Source: Clostridiales bacterium
GTDB taxonomy: Bacteria > Bacillota > Clostridia > Christensenellales > Aristaeellaceae
DNA: 64,000 bases
Reading direction: 5' to 3'
Assembly: GCA_012837965.1 (NCBI GenBank)
Contig: DUQF01000022.1
Location: 1 to 64,000, forward strand
Position numbers and translations under genes: made by a program. The notes beneath the pieces were generated by a model. That model did not search any database and was not told the DNA's origin. It saw nothing but the letters and a program-made list of their open reading frames with translations. This document shows positions 16,592-25,808 of this stretch, one piece after another. The stretch's first letter is position 1. Each line of letters opens with the position of its first letter.

Positions 16592-17072
16592 CATTCGCCG
16601 CCTAAAAGATAAAGATTTCGAAGAGGTCTATGCAATTGAAAAGGAGAGCTTTTCTGAAGCCTGGTCCTATCAATCACTTTACGAAGACGCGTTCAACAAC
16701 CCTTTGGCTCACTACTTTGCGGCGGAGGAAGAGGGGCGGATACTTGGCTATATCGGCGCCCATATCATTTTGGATGAAGGACACATTACTACCTTTGCCG
16801 TTAAACAAAGTGAAAGGCGCAGGGGGGTAGGCAGCTTGCTTCTCCAAAGTCTGATACAATACGCTGCCAACTCAGGTGTTAACTATATGACCCTTGAAGT
16901 GCGGGAAAGCAATACGGCTGTCCACAAACTGTATGCTGCCGCGGGTTTTTTTAAGGTACACGTCCGAAAACGATATTATGAAGACAATGGGGAAGATGCC
17001 TACTTAATGGTTTGTGATAAAATGCCGGAGGTCAAGAAGGACTCCGCCGAAAAAGCAACCGCTTTTGAATAG
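16584..17072 (+). CDS. rimI: Ribosomal protein S18 alanine N-acetyltransferase RimI
   Basis: 162 residues. The GNAT acetyl-CoA motif is KQSERRRGVGSLLLQSLIQY (about 72-91), followed by LEVRESNTAVHKLYAAAGF, the region typical of RimI. It acetylates the N-terminus of S18, and perhaps other proteins. The position after tsaB is a widely conserved arrangement and strengthens the call against other GNAT proteins. The C-terminal tail (after VCDKMPE) is charged and of low complexity. A terminator follows. Confidence 0.9.
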   Translation: MLNIRRLKDKDFEEVYAIEKESFSEAWSYQSLYEDAFNNPLAHYFAAEEEGRILGYIGAHIILDEGHITTFAVKQSERRRGVGSLLLQSLIQYAANSGVNYMTLEVRESNTAVHKLYAAAGFFKVHVRKRYYEDNGEDAYLMVCDKMPEVKKDSAEKATAFE

Positions 17073-17102
17073 TTTTTTCTCAAAAAATGTTCGTGTTTTT
17101 TT

Positions 17103-17123
17103 CCGCCTGAGGGCGGCATTTTT
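17103..17123 (+). terminator. Terminator after rimI
   Basis: CCGCC (17103-17107) pairs with GGCGG (17112-17116) around a short loop, followed by CATTTTTG. It ends the ribU-tsaE-tsaB-rimI operon. Confidence 0.65.
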
Positions 17124-17146
17124 GATGGGAATTTTACGAAAGTCTC

Positions 17147-17177
17147 TTGACAGAAAATGTTGTGAATGGTTTAATAT
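17147..17177 (+). promoter_or_regulatory. Promoter of the pot operon
   Basis: TTGACA (17147-17152) and TAATAT (17172-17177) with a long 19-base spacer. A long spacer often marks a regulated promoter. Confidence 0.55.
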
Positions 17178-17190
17178 ATGCTGTTTGAAA

Positions 17191-17207
17191 GTTTAGAAAG
17201 ACTAAAC
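17191..17207 (+). promoter_or_regulatory. Palindromic operator candidate for the XRE/cupin regulator
   Basis: GTTTAG (17191-17196) and CTAAAC (17202-17207) form a perfect inverted repeat with a 5-base spacer, just after the expected transcription start and 15 bases before the regulator gene. It is the likely autoregulatory binding site. This is inferred from position. Confidence 0.5.
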
Positions 17208-17222
17208 AAAGAAGGAGGGCTT

Positions 17223-17765
17223 ATGAAACTGGGTGATCGGCTGAAACGCTTGCGCTTGCAGCGAGGACTGACGCAAGAAGAGCTGGCGGATCGGTGCGAG
17301 TTGTCCAAGGGCTTTATTTCACAAGTGGAGCGGGATCTGACCTCGCCCTCCATTGAAAGTCTCAGCGACATGCTGGAGTGTCTGGGCAGCAATCTGAAAA
17401 ACTTTTTCGCAGATGAAAAAGAGCAAGCAGTGGTCTTCACCCCCAACGATATGTTTGAAAAGGTAGATGAAGAGCTTCTCAAAGGCTCCATTCTCTGGCT
17501 GGTGCCCAATGCGCAAAAAAACAGCATGGAACCTATTTTGGTCAGCATGAATCCGGGTGGAAAAACGCAAGTGATGCCCGGCCATGAAGGGGAAGAGTTC
17601 GGCTATGTACTCAAAGGCACGGTTATTCTCAAAATCGGGGAAAAAAATTACAAGCTTTCACAAGGTTCCAGCTTTTCCGTTCATCCGGTAGCTGAGCATT
17701 ATTTGGAAAATACCGGCAAGCGTCTTGCCCAGGTATTGTGGGTTTCGACCCCGCCCATTTTTTGA
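17223..17765 (+). CDS. XRE family regulator with C-terminal cupin domain
   Basis: 180 residues from ATG at 17223 behind AAGGAGGG. The N-terminal helix-turn-helix (about 5-60) includes LGDRLKRLRLQRGLTQEELA and SKGFISQVERDLTSPS. A small beta-barrel cupin follows (about 105-178, PGHEGEEFGYVLKGTVILKI). This two-domain layout is that of PuuR-like regulators, in which the cupin binds a small effector. Its place directly before potABCD suggests that it senses polyamines or a related compound and controls this operon. Gap to potA is 18 bases. Confidence 0.88.
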   Translation: MKLGDRLKRLRLQRGLTQEELADRCELSKGFISQVERDLTSPSIESLSDMLECLGSNLKNFFADEKEQAVVFTPNDMFEKVDEELLKGSILWLVPNAQKNSMEPILVSMNPGGKTQVMPGHEGEEFGYVLKGTVILKIGEKNYKLSQGSSFSVHPVAEHYLENTGKRLAQVLWVSTPPIF

Positions 17766-17783
17766 GGGAGGAATTTTATTGAC

Positions 17784-18857
17784 ATGGAAGTGAGCAATCG
17801 TCTGATTGATTTACAAAATATTACCAAGATTTACGGGGAAACAGAGGTACTAAGCGACATTAACCTTTATATCCGTAAAAACGAGTTTTTAACTCTGCTT
17901 GGGCCTTCGGGTTGCGGCAAAACCACGACGCTGCGCATCATTGGCGGCTTTGAATACCCGACCAAGGGGCGGGTTATCTTTGATGGAAAGGACATTACCA
18001 ACGACCCGCCCTACAAGCGCAGGGTCAATACGGTGTTTCAAAAATATGCCCTCTTTCCCCACCTGAATGTATATGATAACATTGCCTTCGGTCTTCGCAT
18101 CGCCAAGATGGACAAGAAGCAGATTGCCCTGAAAGTCGGCAAGATGCTGGAGCTTGTCAACCTGCAAGGTTATGAAAAGCGTTCGGTCGATTCACTCTCC
18201 GGCGGTCAGCAGCAGCGTATCGCCATTGCCCGCGCATTGGTGAATGAGCCGGAAGTATTGCTGCTTGATGAACCGCTTGCCGCCCTTGACTTAAAACTGC
18301 GAAAGGGCATGCAGCTTGAACTTAAGCGCATGCAGCAGGCACTGGGGATCACCTTTGTTTTTGTGACCCACGACCAGGAAGAAGCCCTGACCATGTCCGA
18401 TACCATCGCCGTAATGCGGGACGGAAAAATTCATCAGATCGATACGCCCAAACATATTTATGATGAGCCAAAGAGCGCCTATATTGCCAACTTTATAGGC
18501 GAAAGCAACATTATCAGGGGAACGATGATTCAGGACGAGCTGGTACATTTCTGCGGTCAAGACTTTGTTTGCGTGGACTCTGGCTTTGATAAAAACGAAG
18601 AGGTGGATGTGCTTATCCGCCCTGAAGACTTGCACATTGTAGGAACGGATGTGGCCCAGCTGACCGGCCTGGTAAAGTCCGTGTTATTTAAGGGCGTGCA
18701 CTACGAAATGATTATTGAAGCCGGCGGTTTTGAATGGAAAGTGCATTCTACCGTCATGGCGCCCGAAGGTTCCCAAGTGGGGCTCTCAGTCATTCCTTTT
18801 GATATTCACATCATGCGGGTGGAAAAGGAAGAAAGCGACCCGGGAGGTGAAGAATGA
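17784..18857 (+). CDS. potA: Spermidine/putrescine ABC transporter ATPase PotA
   Basis: 357 residues. Walker A is [12 protein letters not shown] (about 39-50), the signature [15 protein letters not shown] (about 139-153), and Walker B is [11 protein letters not shown] (about 160-170), with the H-loop in [16 protein letters not shown]-terminal TOBE-type domain (about 240-350) is present. It powers polyamine import with PotBC in the membrane. The 3' end overlaps potB by 4 bases (ATGA). The assignment rests on the complete potABCD context. Confidence 0.93.
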   Translation: MEVSNRLIDLQNITKIYGETEVLSDINLYIRKNEFLTLLGPSGCGKTTTLRIIGGFEYPTKGRVIFDGKDITNDPPYKRRVNTVFQKYALFPHLNVYDNIAFGLRIAKMDKKQIALKVGKMLELVNLQGYEKRSVDSLSGGQQQRIAIARALVNEPEVLLLDEPLAALDLKLRKGMQLELKRMQQALGITFVFVTHDQEEALTMSDTIAVMRDGKIHQIDTPKHIYDEPKSAYIANFIGESNIIRGTMIQDELVHFCGQDFVCVDSGFDKNEEVDVLIRPEDLHIVGTDVAQLTGLVKSVLFKGVHYEMIIEAGGFEWKVHSTVMAPEGSQVGLSVIPFDIHIMRVEKEESDPGGEE

Positions 18858-19837
18858 ACCTGTCTCCTTTTGGCATTGGCCTCATAGTTTTTTCGGGCGT
18901 GCTGTTTGTTTTTCTGATTGCTTACGGTTTCAAAGTGCACCACGGTATGCATCGCAGCATTTTTTCATCGCCCTACACTGTGTGGATGATTTTGTTCACC
19001 GTCGTCCCGCTGTTTTTAATCGGCTACTATGCCTTTACCGATGTAAACGGGAAGTTCACCCTGGAAAACTTTGCCAATTTTTGGGACTCCAACCGTGAAA
19101 TGAAGCGACAACTAATAGGCATGGGCTTTTCGCTGGAAGAAATGGGTATGACGGCAAGGGGCAGCGTCAACGTAGACACGCTGGTTTACTCCCTCAAAAT
19201 GGCCTTTGGTTGCACGGTCATCTGCCTTCTGCTTGGCTATCCCGCCGCCCTGCTCATTGCCGATCGTAAGTTTAAGCTGGGACCAACTATCATTATTTTG
19301 TTTATTATCCCCATGTGGATGAACTTCCTTTTGCGCACCATTGCTTGGATGTCCTTGCTTGAAGACAACGGGCTTATCAATTCCCTTATGACAAGGCTTG
19401 GTTTACCCAAGCTAAAGCTCATGTACAATACAAGGGCGGTGCTGCTTGGCATGGTGTATAACTACCTGCCTTTCATGGTGTTCCCTATTTACAATGCCTT
19501 GAGCAAGCAGGATGTTCGGCTGTCGGAAGCGGCGCAGGATCTTGGCGCCAACAACTTTTTAACCTTTTGGCGGGTGGTCTTTCCCTTGAGCATGCCCGGC
19601 ATTGTTTCGGGCATCACCATGGTATTTATGCCTTCCGTTACCACCTTCTTTATCCCGAGGGTGCTGGGAGGCGGCAACACGGAAATGTTTGGCGACCTGA
19701 TTGAGCGCACTTTTCTTACAGCCGACAACTGGAATGTAGGCAGTGCCCTTTCCTTGTTGATGATGGTGCTTATCCTGATGTCCATCAGCCTATTAAGAAA
19801 GGTTGACCCTGAAGGGGAAGGAGGCAGCTTCGTATGA
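18854..19837 (+). CDS. potB: Spermidine/putrescine ABC permease PotB
   Basis: 327 residues with about seven membrane helices. The EAA loop that docks onto PotA is visible as [20 protein letters not shown] (about residue 222), and [13 protein letters not shown]-type sequence is present as [15 protein letters not shown]. An extra N-terminal hydrophobic helix (about 5-27) precedes the usual start; the real start could in principle be internal, but the ATGA overlap with potA supports this one. It forms the channel with PotC and overlaps potC by 4 bases. Confidence 0.92.
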   Translation: MNLSPFGIGLIVFSGVLFVFLIAYGFKVHHGMHRSIFSSPYTVWMILFTVVPLFLIGYYAFTDVNGKFTLENFANFWDSNREMKRQLIGMGFSLEEMGMTARGSVNVDTLVYSLKMAFGCTVICLLLGYPAALLIADRKFKLGPTIIILFIIPMWMNFLLRTIAWMSLLEDNGLINSLMTRLGLPKLKLMYNTRAVLLGMVYNYLPFMVFPIYNALSKQDVRLSEAAQDLGANNFLTFWRVVFPLSMPGIVSGITMVFMPSVTTFFIPRVLGGGNTEMFGDLIERTFLTADNWNVGSALSLLMMVLILMSISLLRKVDPEGEGGSFV

Positions 19838-20604
19838 AAAAATGGGTTCGCGGAATCTACCTACCGCTTATTCTCCTGTTTTTGTACCTACCTATTGTGG
19901 TGCTGATTGTCCAGTCCTTTAATGCCGGTGTTAGCCGAGCCAGATGGGAGGGTTTTTCCCTTCGCTGGTATAAGGAACTGTTCGCGAGTCCACAAATCAT
20001 GCGCGCTTTGTATGTGACCCTTTCCATTGCTGTACTGGCTTCCATTTTCGCCACCATCCTTGGTACACTGGCGGCTATCGGCATTAACTCCATGGGCAAG
20101 AAAGCCTCCTCGGCCATGCTTACGCTTACCAACATTCCCATGACCATGCCCGATATTGTTACCGGCATATCGCTCATGCTCCTGTTTATTTTTACCAAGG
20201 TAAGCCGTGGCTACTTTACCATGTTGCTGGCGCACGTTACTTTTAATACGCCGTATGTGATTTTGTCGGTCATGCCCAAGCTCAGGGAGATGAACAAGTA
20301 CAGCTATGAAGCGGCGCTTGACCTTGGCGCGACGCCCTCCTACGCCTTAAGGCACGTGATTTTACCGTCTATTTTCCCGGGGATCACGACGGGCGCGCTG
20401 CTTTCTTTTACCCTGTCGCTGGACGATTTTACCATCAGCTACTTTACTACCAGCCCCTTGGTTCAGAACCTTTCCACCCTGATTTATTCGGAGGCCCGCA
20501 AAGGCATCAAGCCCACCATGAACGCGCTCAGCGCTCTGATGTTTGTGGCGCTGCTCATCCTCTTATTGGTTGTCAATCGACGCACAAGCGCCGATCACAA
20601 ATAA
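19834..20604 (+). CDS. potC: Spermidine/putrescine ABC permease PotC
   Basis: 256 residues with six membrane helices. The N-terminal ILLFLYLPIVVLIVQSFN is characteristic of PotC, and the EAA loop reads SYEAALDLGATPSYALRHVI (about 151-170). It is the second half of the membrane channel. It overlaps potB by 4 bases and is followed after 21 bases by potD. Confidence 0.94.
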   Translation: MKKWVRGIYLPLILLFLYLPIVVLIVQSFNAGVSRARWEGFSLRWYKELFASPQIMRALYVTLSIAVLASIFATILGTLAAIGINSMGKKASSAMLTLTNIPMTMPDIVTGISLMLLFIFTKVSRGYFTMLLAHVTFNTPYVILSVMPKLREMNKYSYEAALDLGATPSYALRHVILPSIFPGITTGALLSFTLSLDDFTISYFTTSPLVQNLSTLIYSEARKGIKPTMNALSALMFVALLILLLVVNRRTSADHK

Positions 20605-20625
20605 AAAAATGTAAGGAGAAAATTT

Positions 20626-21762
20626 ATGAAAAAGTCAAAAATTACAATAATAATTCTTATTTTACTGGTTCCTCTGTTGTTTTTTTTGATAACAAAACTG
20701 GTCGATTCCAAGAAGCCTGAAGTAACCGAAGCACCGCAAGCGACAGCAACGGCAACAGTTCAAGCAACCGAAATTCCGCAAGCCCAAGAAGTGGTCAATG
20801 TATTCAACTGGGAAGATTATATCGACCCGGCGGCACTGAAACTTTTTACCGAGGAAACGGGCATCAAAGTCAACTATATGAACTTTACCACCAACGAAGA
20901 CATGATGGTGCAGGTACGTACTTCCGAGGGCGCATTTGACATCGTGTTCCCCTCTGACTATTGCGTGGAACGCCTGCTTGCGGAAGATCTGCTTTTGCCC
21001 ATTGCCCCAGAGAAAGTGCCCTATGTCTCAGGCCTCATGGATTGGCTAAAGAATCCTTCCTATGATGCCAACAACGCTCACTCCATTCCCTACATGTGGG
21101 GAACGGTGGGCGTGCTGTACGATACCACCCGTGTTCAGGGTGATGTCAACTCCTGGTCGGTGGTGTTTTCAGAAGATAACAAGGGCGAAGTGTTCATGCT
21201 TGATTCCGTTCGGGACTCCATGGGCGTTGCCTTAAAGTATCTAGGTTACGGAATGAATACCCGTGACCCCATGGAATTAAAAGCAGCCACCGACTTGCTT
21301 ATTGCCCAAAAGGAAGCGGGCATCGTCAAAGCTTACCAGGTGGATGAAACCAAAGACAAGATGGTCGCCGGCGAAGGGGTTGTTGCCGTCATGTGGTCGG
21401 GCGACGCGCAGTATGCTATTAACCTGAACGAAAACCTTGCCTACTCTATCCCGGAAGAAGGCAGCAACGTTTGGGTGGATGCGATGGTCATCCCCCGCTC
21501 AGCCCAGAATGTTGACAATGCGCTGACCTTTATCAACTTCATGTGCCGCCCCGACATTGCCCAGATGAATGTCGAGTACATCAGCTACTCTACCCCCATT
21601 CAAGAGGTGGTGGATACGTTGGGCGAAGAATATCAGAACAATGTGGCCCAAAACCCCTCTCAGGAAGACATTGACCGCTGCGAATTTTTCCATGATATTC
21701 ACGACTTCTTAGAGGTATACAATACGCTTTGGGCGCAGGTAAAGAATGCGAAAGCTCAGTGA
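20626..21762 (+). CDS. potD: Polyamine-binding protein PotD, membrane-anchored form
   Basis: 378 residues behind AAGGAG. After an N-terminal hydrophobic helix (about 5-24) comes a Thr/Ala/Pro/Glu-rich linker (about 30-58), then the binding domain (VNVFNWEDYIDPAALKLFTE, FDIVFPSDY, MWGTVGVLYDT). There is no lipobox Cys and no clear signal peptidase site after the helix, so the protein is probably held by its N-terminal helix rather than by lipid. It delivers spermidine or putrescine to PotBC. The 3' end overlaps the next gene by 17 bases. Confidence 0.92.
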   Translation: MKKSKITIIILILLVPLLFFLITKLVDSKKPEVTEAPQATATATVQATEIPQAQEVVNVFNWEDYIDPAALKLFTEETGIKVNYMNFTTNEDMMVQVRTSEGAFDIVFPSDYCVERLLAEDLLLPIAPEKVPYVSGLMDWLKNPSYDANNAHSIPYMWGTVGVLYDTTRVQGDVNSWSVVFSEDNKGEVFMLDSVRDSMGVALKYLGYGMNTRDPMELKAATDLLIAQKEAGIVKAYQVDETKDKMVAGEGVVAVMWSGDAQYAINLNENLAYSIPEEGSNVWVDAMVIPRSAQNVDNALTFINFMCRPDIAQMNVEYISYSTPIQEVVDTLGEEYQNNVAQNPSQEDIDRCEFFHDIHDFLEVYNTLWAQVKNAKAQ

Positions 21763-22972
21763 TAAGATAATTTGTCTGCTTTTGGCAGCGCTGCTGTTTT
21801 GCGGCGCTGCCATGGCCTTTTCCTATCCGCCCCTGGAAAAGGGCGATAATAGCCCCAAGGTTGCGGCTCTCAGACAGCGCCTCTACGATCTTGGTTATCT
21901 TGAAGGCTTCAAAAAAACCGATACCAAGTTTGATGAAAAGACCTTGGAAGCTTTGAAGCGCTTCCAAACAATCAATAGCTTGCCTGCTGACGGCATCGCA
22001 TCTTCAAATGTGCAGAATTTGCTTTATTCCAAGGATGCCCTGCCTGCAGCGCCCATTGTCCGAAGCGAAGAGGACGTAACCGCCACCAGAGGACCACAAA
22101 AGGCGCTGATGCTGCCGGAGCTTAACCAATATAACCTGTTGTCGCAAGGCTTGGGTGAATATATCTACCATGACTGGGATGATGGCCAGTGGGTGTATAT
22201 ATCCGACAGCATCCATGTGCAGATACGCCGTTACCAGCAAGACAAGGGCAAGATGGAATGGTATGAGGCCCTCATCTGGTGCGCTCCGGGCAACTACCCT
22301 TATTCGGTGCTATCTAAAAACAACGGCCGCACTTTCCAAACGCCAAGACTTATGGCCAAAGAGGCGGACGCTGTCTTTGCCATTACCGACGATTTTTTCG
22401 GTTATCGAGTCAAAAACAAGGAAGCCGTAGGTATGGTTGTCAGGCAGGGTCAGGTCTTAGGCAAACGAACGCTTATTGAAAACCGGCACAATCTTCAGCC
22501 AAGGGAAGTGCTTGCCTTGATGCCTGATGGGGCCTTGCGCACTTTTTCAAGCGACATGTTTACTTCCCAAGAATATGTAGACATGGGCATTACAGACACT
22601 TGGGCTTTTGGACCGGTACTGGTTCAGGGCGGGCAAATCCCCGCTTACTTTTATTCCAAGGACTACCACTCGTATAGGGAGCCCAGGGTCTGCCTTGGAA
22701 TGCGCAAGCCCGGGGAGTATGTGGCCCTGCTTGTGCGTGCCCGCACTGACGAATTAAAAGGCGCTTACTTTCGCTGGCTTGCAGAAAAAATGTACGCACT
22801 TGGCTGCACCGAAGCCATTAACCTTGACGGCGGCAATACGTCGGGCATGATGTTTTTGGGGCTACTTGTCAATAAAGACTTAAAGCATCAGAATTCCAGT
22901 ATCCGAAAAACCTCGGGCATTATTGCCTTTGGCAAGACGGAATATGACTTGGAAGCAAACTTGCTCAAGTGA
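21746..22972 (+). CDS. Exported peptidoglycan-binding and phosphodiester glycosidase (NAGPA-like) protein
   Basis: 408 residues. It has a signal peptide (about 1-25, ending GAAMAFS) and a PG_binding_1 domain (about 30-90, KVAALRQRLYDLGYLEG and TLEALKRFQTINSLPADG). A C-terminal domain of the NAGPA/DUF2233 type (about 180-400) shows INLDGGNTSGMMF near the end, the typical Asp/Gly-rich motif. Family members cleave phosphodiester-linked sugars, and some bacterial ones act on wall teichoic acid or exopolysaccharide. It starts inside potD (17-base overlap), so it is expressed with the polyamine transporter; the reason is unclear. Confidence 0.8.
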   Translation: MRKLSDKIICLLLAALLFCGAAMAFSYPPLEKGDNSPKVAALRQRLYDLGYLEGFKKTDTKFDEKTLEALKRFQTINSLPADGIASSNVQNLLYSKDALPAAPIVRSEEDVTATRGPQKALMLPELNQYNLLSQGLGEYIYHDWDDGQWVYISDSIHVQIRRYQQDKGKMEWYEALIWCAPGNYPYSVLSKNNGRTFQTPRLMAKEADAVFAITDDFFGYRVKNKEAVGMVVRQGQVLGKRTLIENRHNLQPREVLALMPDGALRTFSSDMFTSQEYVDMGITDTWAFGPVLVQGGQIPAYFYSKDYHSYREPRVCLGMRKPGEYVALLVRARTDELKGAYFRWLAEKMYALGCTEAINLDGGNTSGMMFLGLLVNKDLKHQNSSIRKTSGIIAFGKTEYDLEANLLK

Positions 22973-22990
22973 CGGTCGGTATGCTATAAT
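22961..22990 (+). promoter_or_regulatory. Promoter of the guaB leader
   Basis: TTGCTC (22961-22966), 18-base spacer, TATAAT (22985-22990). The -35 lies within the end of the preceding gene. Transcription would start near 22997. Confidence 0.6.
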
Positions 22991-23005
22991 ACCCAAAACT
23001 TGGAG

Positions 23006-23119
23006 GTGGGGGCGTTGGCGGTTTTTTCATTTCAAGGGCGAATTGCCATTTTGAGTGAAAGCTTTTTGGCTGCCGATATCGCCTGCCTTGTAAAGGTTTT
23101 TAATATGGTTGTAACTTGA
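23006..23119 (+). CDS. Small leader ORF before guaB
   Basis: An open frame of up to 37 codons ends with TGA at 23117-23119, three bases before the terminator. A GTG at 23006 and a TTG at 23015 are possible starts; the TTG has GGAGG (23002-23006) at a good distance. The peptide from the TTG would read LAVFSFQGRIAILSESFLAA and continue DIACLVKVFNMVVT. No family is recognised. It may be a regulatory leader peptide or chance. Confidence 0.3.
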   Translation: MGALAVFSFQGRIAILSESFLAADIACLVKVFNMVVT

Positions 23120-24637
<1,518 letters not shown>

Positions 24638-24652
24638 TACTGTTTTATTCAG

Positions 24653-24700
24653 AAAGGGGCTACCGCGATTTTTCAGTTTTGCGGCAGCTCCTTTTTTTGG
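24653..24700 (+). terminator. Terminator after guaB
   Basis: GGGGCT-CCGC on the left pairs with GCGG-AGCTCC on the right (about 24656-24691), followed by seven T. It separates guaB from the convergent ABC transporter. Confidence 0.75.
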
Positions 24701-24720
24701 TGTTTTTATGACAGAGTTTA

Positions 24721-25794
24721 TCAAGTCTGTATTTTTAGCTGCTCTTTGAGGGAGCCGTCGTCGTCGTAGACGATGAAGTTAGACAGCTTCAGGGACACCT
24801 TGTCGCCGGGTTTAAATTCGCCAAAGGCGTTGCCAGCGGCGATGACACGAAACGAGATGCCGCCTACCGCTACCCGGTAGTCGCTGGTGTCGCCAAGGTA
24901 ATAACCAGCGGTTACGGTGCCTTGAATACCTTCTTCGCCCTTTGACATGGTGATATTTTCAGGGCGTACTGCCACTTCCACTGCGCCTTTTTTATCGCCC
25001 GCATAGGGCAGCATGACATCGGTGCCCGTCAGGCTGATAACATTGTCTTCCGCCACGCCTTTTAGAAAGTCCACTTTACCCAAGAAGTCCGCTACGAACT
25101 GGTTCACAGGCTGACGGTAGATTTCTTCAGGGCTGCCTTTCTGCTGCACAATGCCACGGTTGATAAGGAAGACCCTGTCGCTCATAGCCATGGCCTCGGT
25201 CTGGTCGTGGGTTACGTAGACTACGGTAATGCCCAGATTTCGCTGAATTTCTTTAATTTCAAAGCGCATGGACTCCCGCAGCTTTGCGTCTAGGTTGCTA
25301 AGCGGCTCGTCCAGCAGCAGAAGCTTGGGCTCTGCCACTAAAGCCCGTGCCAGGGCGACACGCTGCTGCTGCCCGCCTGACAATTGGTTGGGGTAGCGCT
25401 TGGCATATTGGCTCAGGTGCACGATATCCAGCACATGAGCCACCTTCTTTTCGATGGTGGCCTTGTCCACCTTGGCAATGCTGAGGGGATAGGCCACGTT
25501 ATCGAATACGTCCATGTGCGGCCATACGGCGTAGCTTTGGAACACCATGCCCACACCACGCTTTTCCGGCGGCATGAACACCTTGTCCGACGATACCAAG
25601 GTTTCATCGATATAAATTTCCCCCGAGGTAGGCTTTTCAAAACCCGCAATCATGCGCAGCATGGTGGTTTTACCGCAGCCTGATGGCCCCAGTAAGGTGA
25701 CAAATTCGCCGTCCTTGAACTGCTCATCAAACTGGCTAAGGATTAGGTTAGTACCGAAGGCTTTAGTGACGTTACGGATTGTTACACTTGACAT
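24721..25794 (-). CDS. Iron(III)-type ABC transporter ATP-binding protein (FbpC-like)
   Basis: 357 residues from ATG at 25794, chosen for GAGGAAAAAATT before it; the longer frame runs into the permease gene. Walker A is [12 protein letters not shown] (about 36-47), the signature [15 protein letters not shown], Walker B LLLDEPLSNLD, the H-loop VTHDQTEAMAMSD. A C-terminal TOBE domain (about 275-350, VRPENITM) is present. It drives the FbpB-like permease directly upstream (14-base gap). Iron is the likely substrate by family, but phosphonate, thiamine and polyamine importers share this type of ATPase. Confidence 0.85.
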   Translation of the reverse strand: MSSVTIRNVTKAFGTNLILSQFDEQFKDGEFVTLLGPSGCGKTTMLRMIAGFEKPTSGEIYIDETLVSSDKVFMPPEKRGVGMVFQSYAVWPHMDVFDNVAYPLSIAKVDKATIEKKVAHVLDIVHLSQYAKRYPNQLSGGQQQRVALARALVAEPKLLLLDEPLSNLDAKLRESMRFEIKEIQRNLGITVVYVTHDQTEAMAMSDRVFLINRGIVQQKGSPEEIYRQPVNQFVADFLGKVDFLKGVAEDNVISLTGTDVMLPYAGDKKGAVEVAVRPENITMSKGEEGIQGTVTAGYYLGDTSDYRVAVGGISFRVIAAGNAFGEFKPGDKVSLKLSNFIVYDDDGSLKEQLKIQT

Positions 25795-25808
25795 AATTTT
25801 TTCCTCGA

